DNA of 5,524 nucleotides from NCBI GenBank assembly GCA_938003595.1, contig CALKYH010000062.1, forward strand, positions 1 through 5,524, in the 5' to 3' direction. The notes below the pieces were generated by a model that searched no databases, was not told where the DNA came from, and worked only from the letters and a program-made list of their open reading frames with translations. Position 1 is the stretch's first letter. Each line of letters opens with the position of its first letter. The stretch is from an uncultured bacterium (GTDB lineage Bacteria > Planctomycetota > Phycisphaerae > Phycisphaerales > UBA1924). The translations under genes and the position numbers were made by a program. Positions 5,454 to 5,524 of this stretch are shown piece after piece.

Positions 5454-5524
5454 ATGGAACGCAGCCGTTTCCGATCACTGGTCGCGCTCAACGCCGTCCT
5501 GCTGGCGGCGCTCGCGGTCGTCAC
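5454..5524 (+). CDS. N-terminus of an exported or membrane-anchored protein, cut by right window edge
   Basis: Only 23 complete codons are visible, starting at ATG 5454 behind a strong Shine-Dalgarno. The protein begins MERSRFRSLVALNAVLLA and continues with alanine, leucine and valine. Three arginines precede an uninterrupted hydrophobic stretch, the layout of a Sec signal peptide or an N-terminal membrane anchor. No cleavage site or mature sequence is in the window, so function cannot be given. It is separated from the small membrane protein gene by 46 bases that contain a palindrome, so it may be a separate transcription unit or a distal operon gene under its own translational control. Confidence 0.6.
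   Translation, partial: MERSRFRSLVALNAVLLAALAVV

Noticed and set aside
1..5524. tRNA, rRNA, CRISPR arrays, insertion sequences, attachment sites
   Set aside because: I saw no cloverleaf-like sequence, regularly spaced repeats, transposase motifs or terminal inverted repeats anywhere in the window.

Overview
The window is GC-rich throughout (roughly two thirds G+C by eye), with short intergenic gaps, 4-base start/stop overlaps and mostly C- or G-ending codons. The gene content fits a GC-rich Gram-negative bacterium: an LptF/LptG-type lipopolysaccharide-export permease, four prepilin-like proteins, and a small family I associate from memory with planctomycetes (class Phycisphaerae). That placement is an inference; no rRNA or other phylogenetic marker is present.

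Layout. (1) Bases 1-916, minus strand: the N-terminal 305 codons of an LptF/LptG permease that runs off the left edge. (2) Bases 917-1130: a divergent intergenic region with a split 9-base inverted repeat and an 8-base direct repeat. (3) Bases 1131-4509, plus strand: a tight four-gene cluster of minor pilin/pseudopilin proteins in the order GspI/PilV-like, GspJ/PilW-like, large GspK/PilX-like with a beta-solenoid-like body, and GspH/FimT-like. Three of the four are joined to the next by ATGA or GTGA overlaps or a 30-base gap with a Shine-Dalgarno sequence. (4) Bases 4559-5242: a protein with a PD-(D/E)XK nuclease-like signature. It is followed immediately (TGA-ATG) by a 54-residue single-pass membrane protein at 5243-5407. 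(5) After a perfect 18-base palindrome, the first 23 codons of an apparently exported or membrane-anchored protein run off the right edge.

How they may work together. The I-J-K-H set is what is needed to form the priming tip complex of a type II secretion pseudopilus or type IV pilus. No major pilin, assembly ATPase, platform protein, secretin or prepilin peptidase is in the window, so these must be encoded elsewhere. The K-like member is unusual because most of its 564 residues look like a repetitive beta-strand body that could be displayed at the fibre tip. The nuclease-like gene probably has its own promoter and need not be functionally linked to the pilins.

The strongest non-gene signal is near-complete absence of the palindrome ACGT. 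I found one copy by hand against about 17 copies of AGCT, which has the same composition. It is visible as a codon-pair rule: Asp, Tyr, Asn and His codons before valine almost always end in T, although they usually end in C elsewhere.
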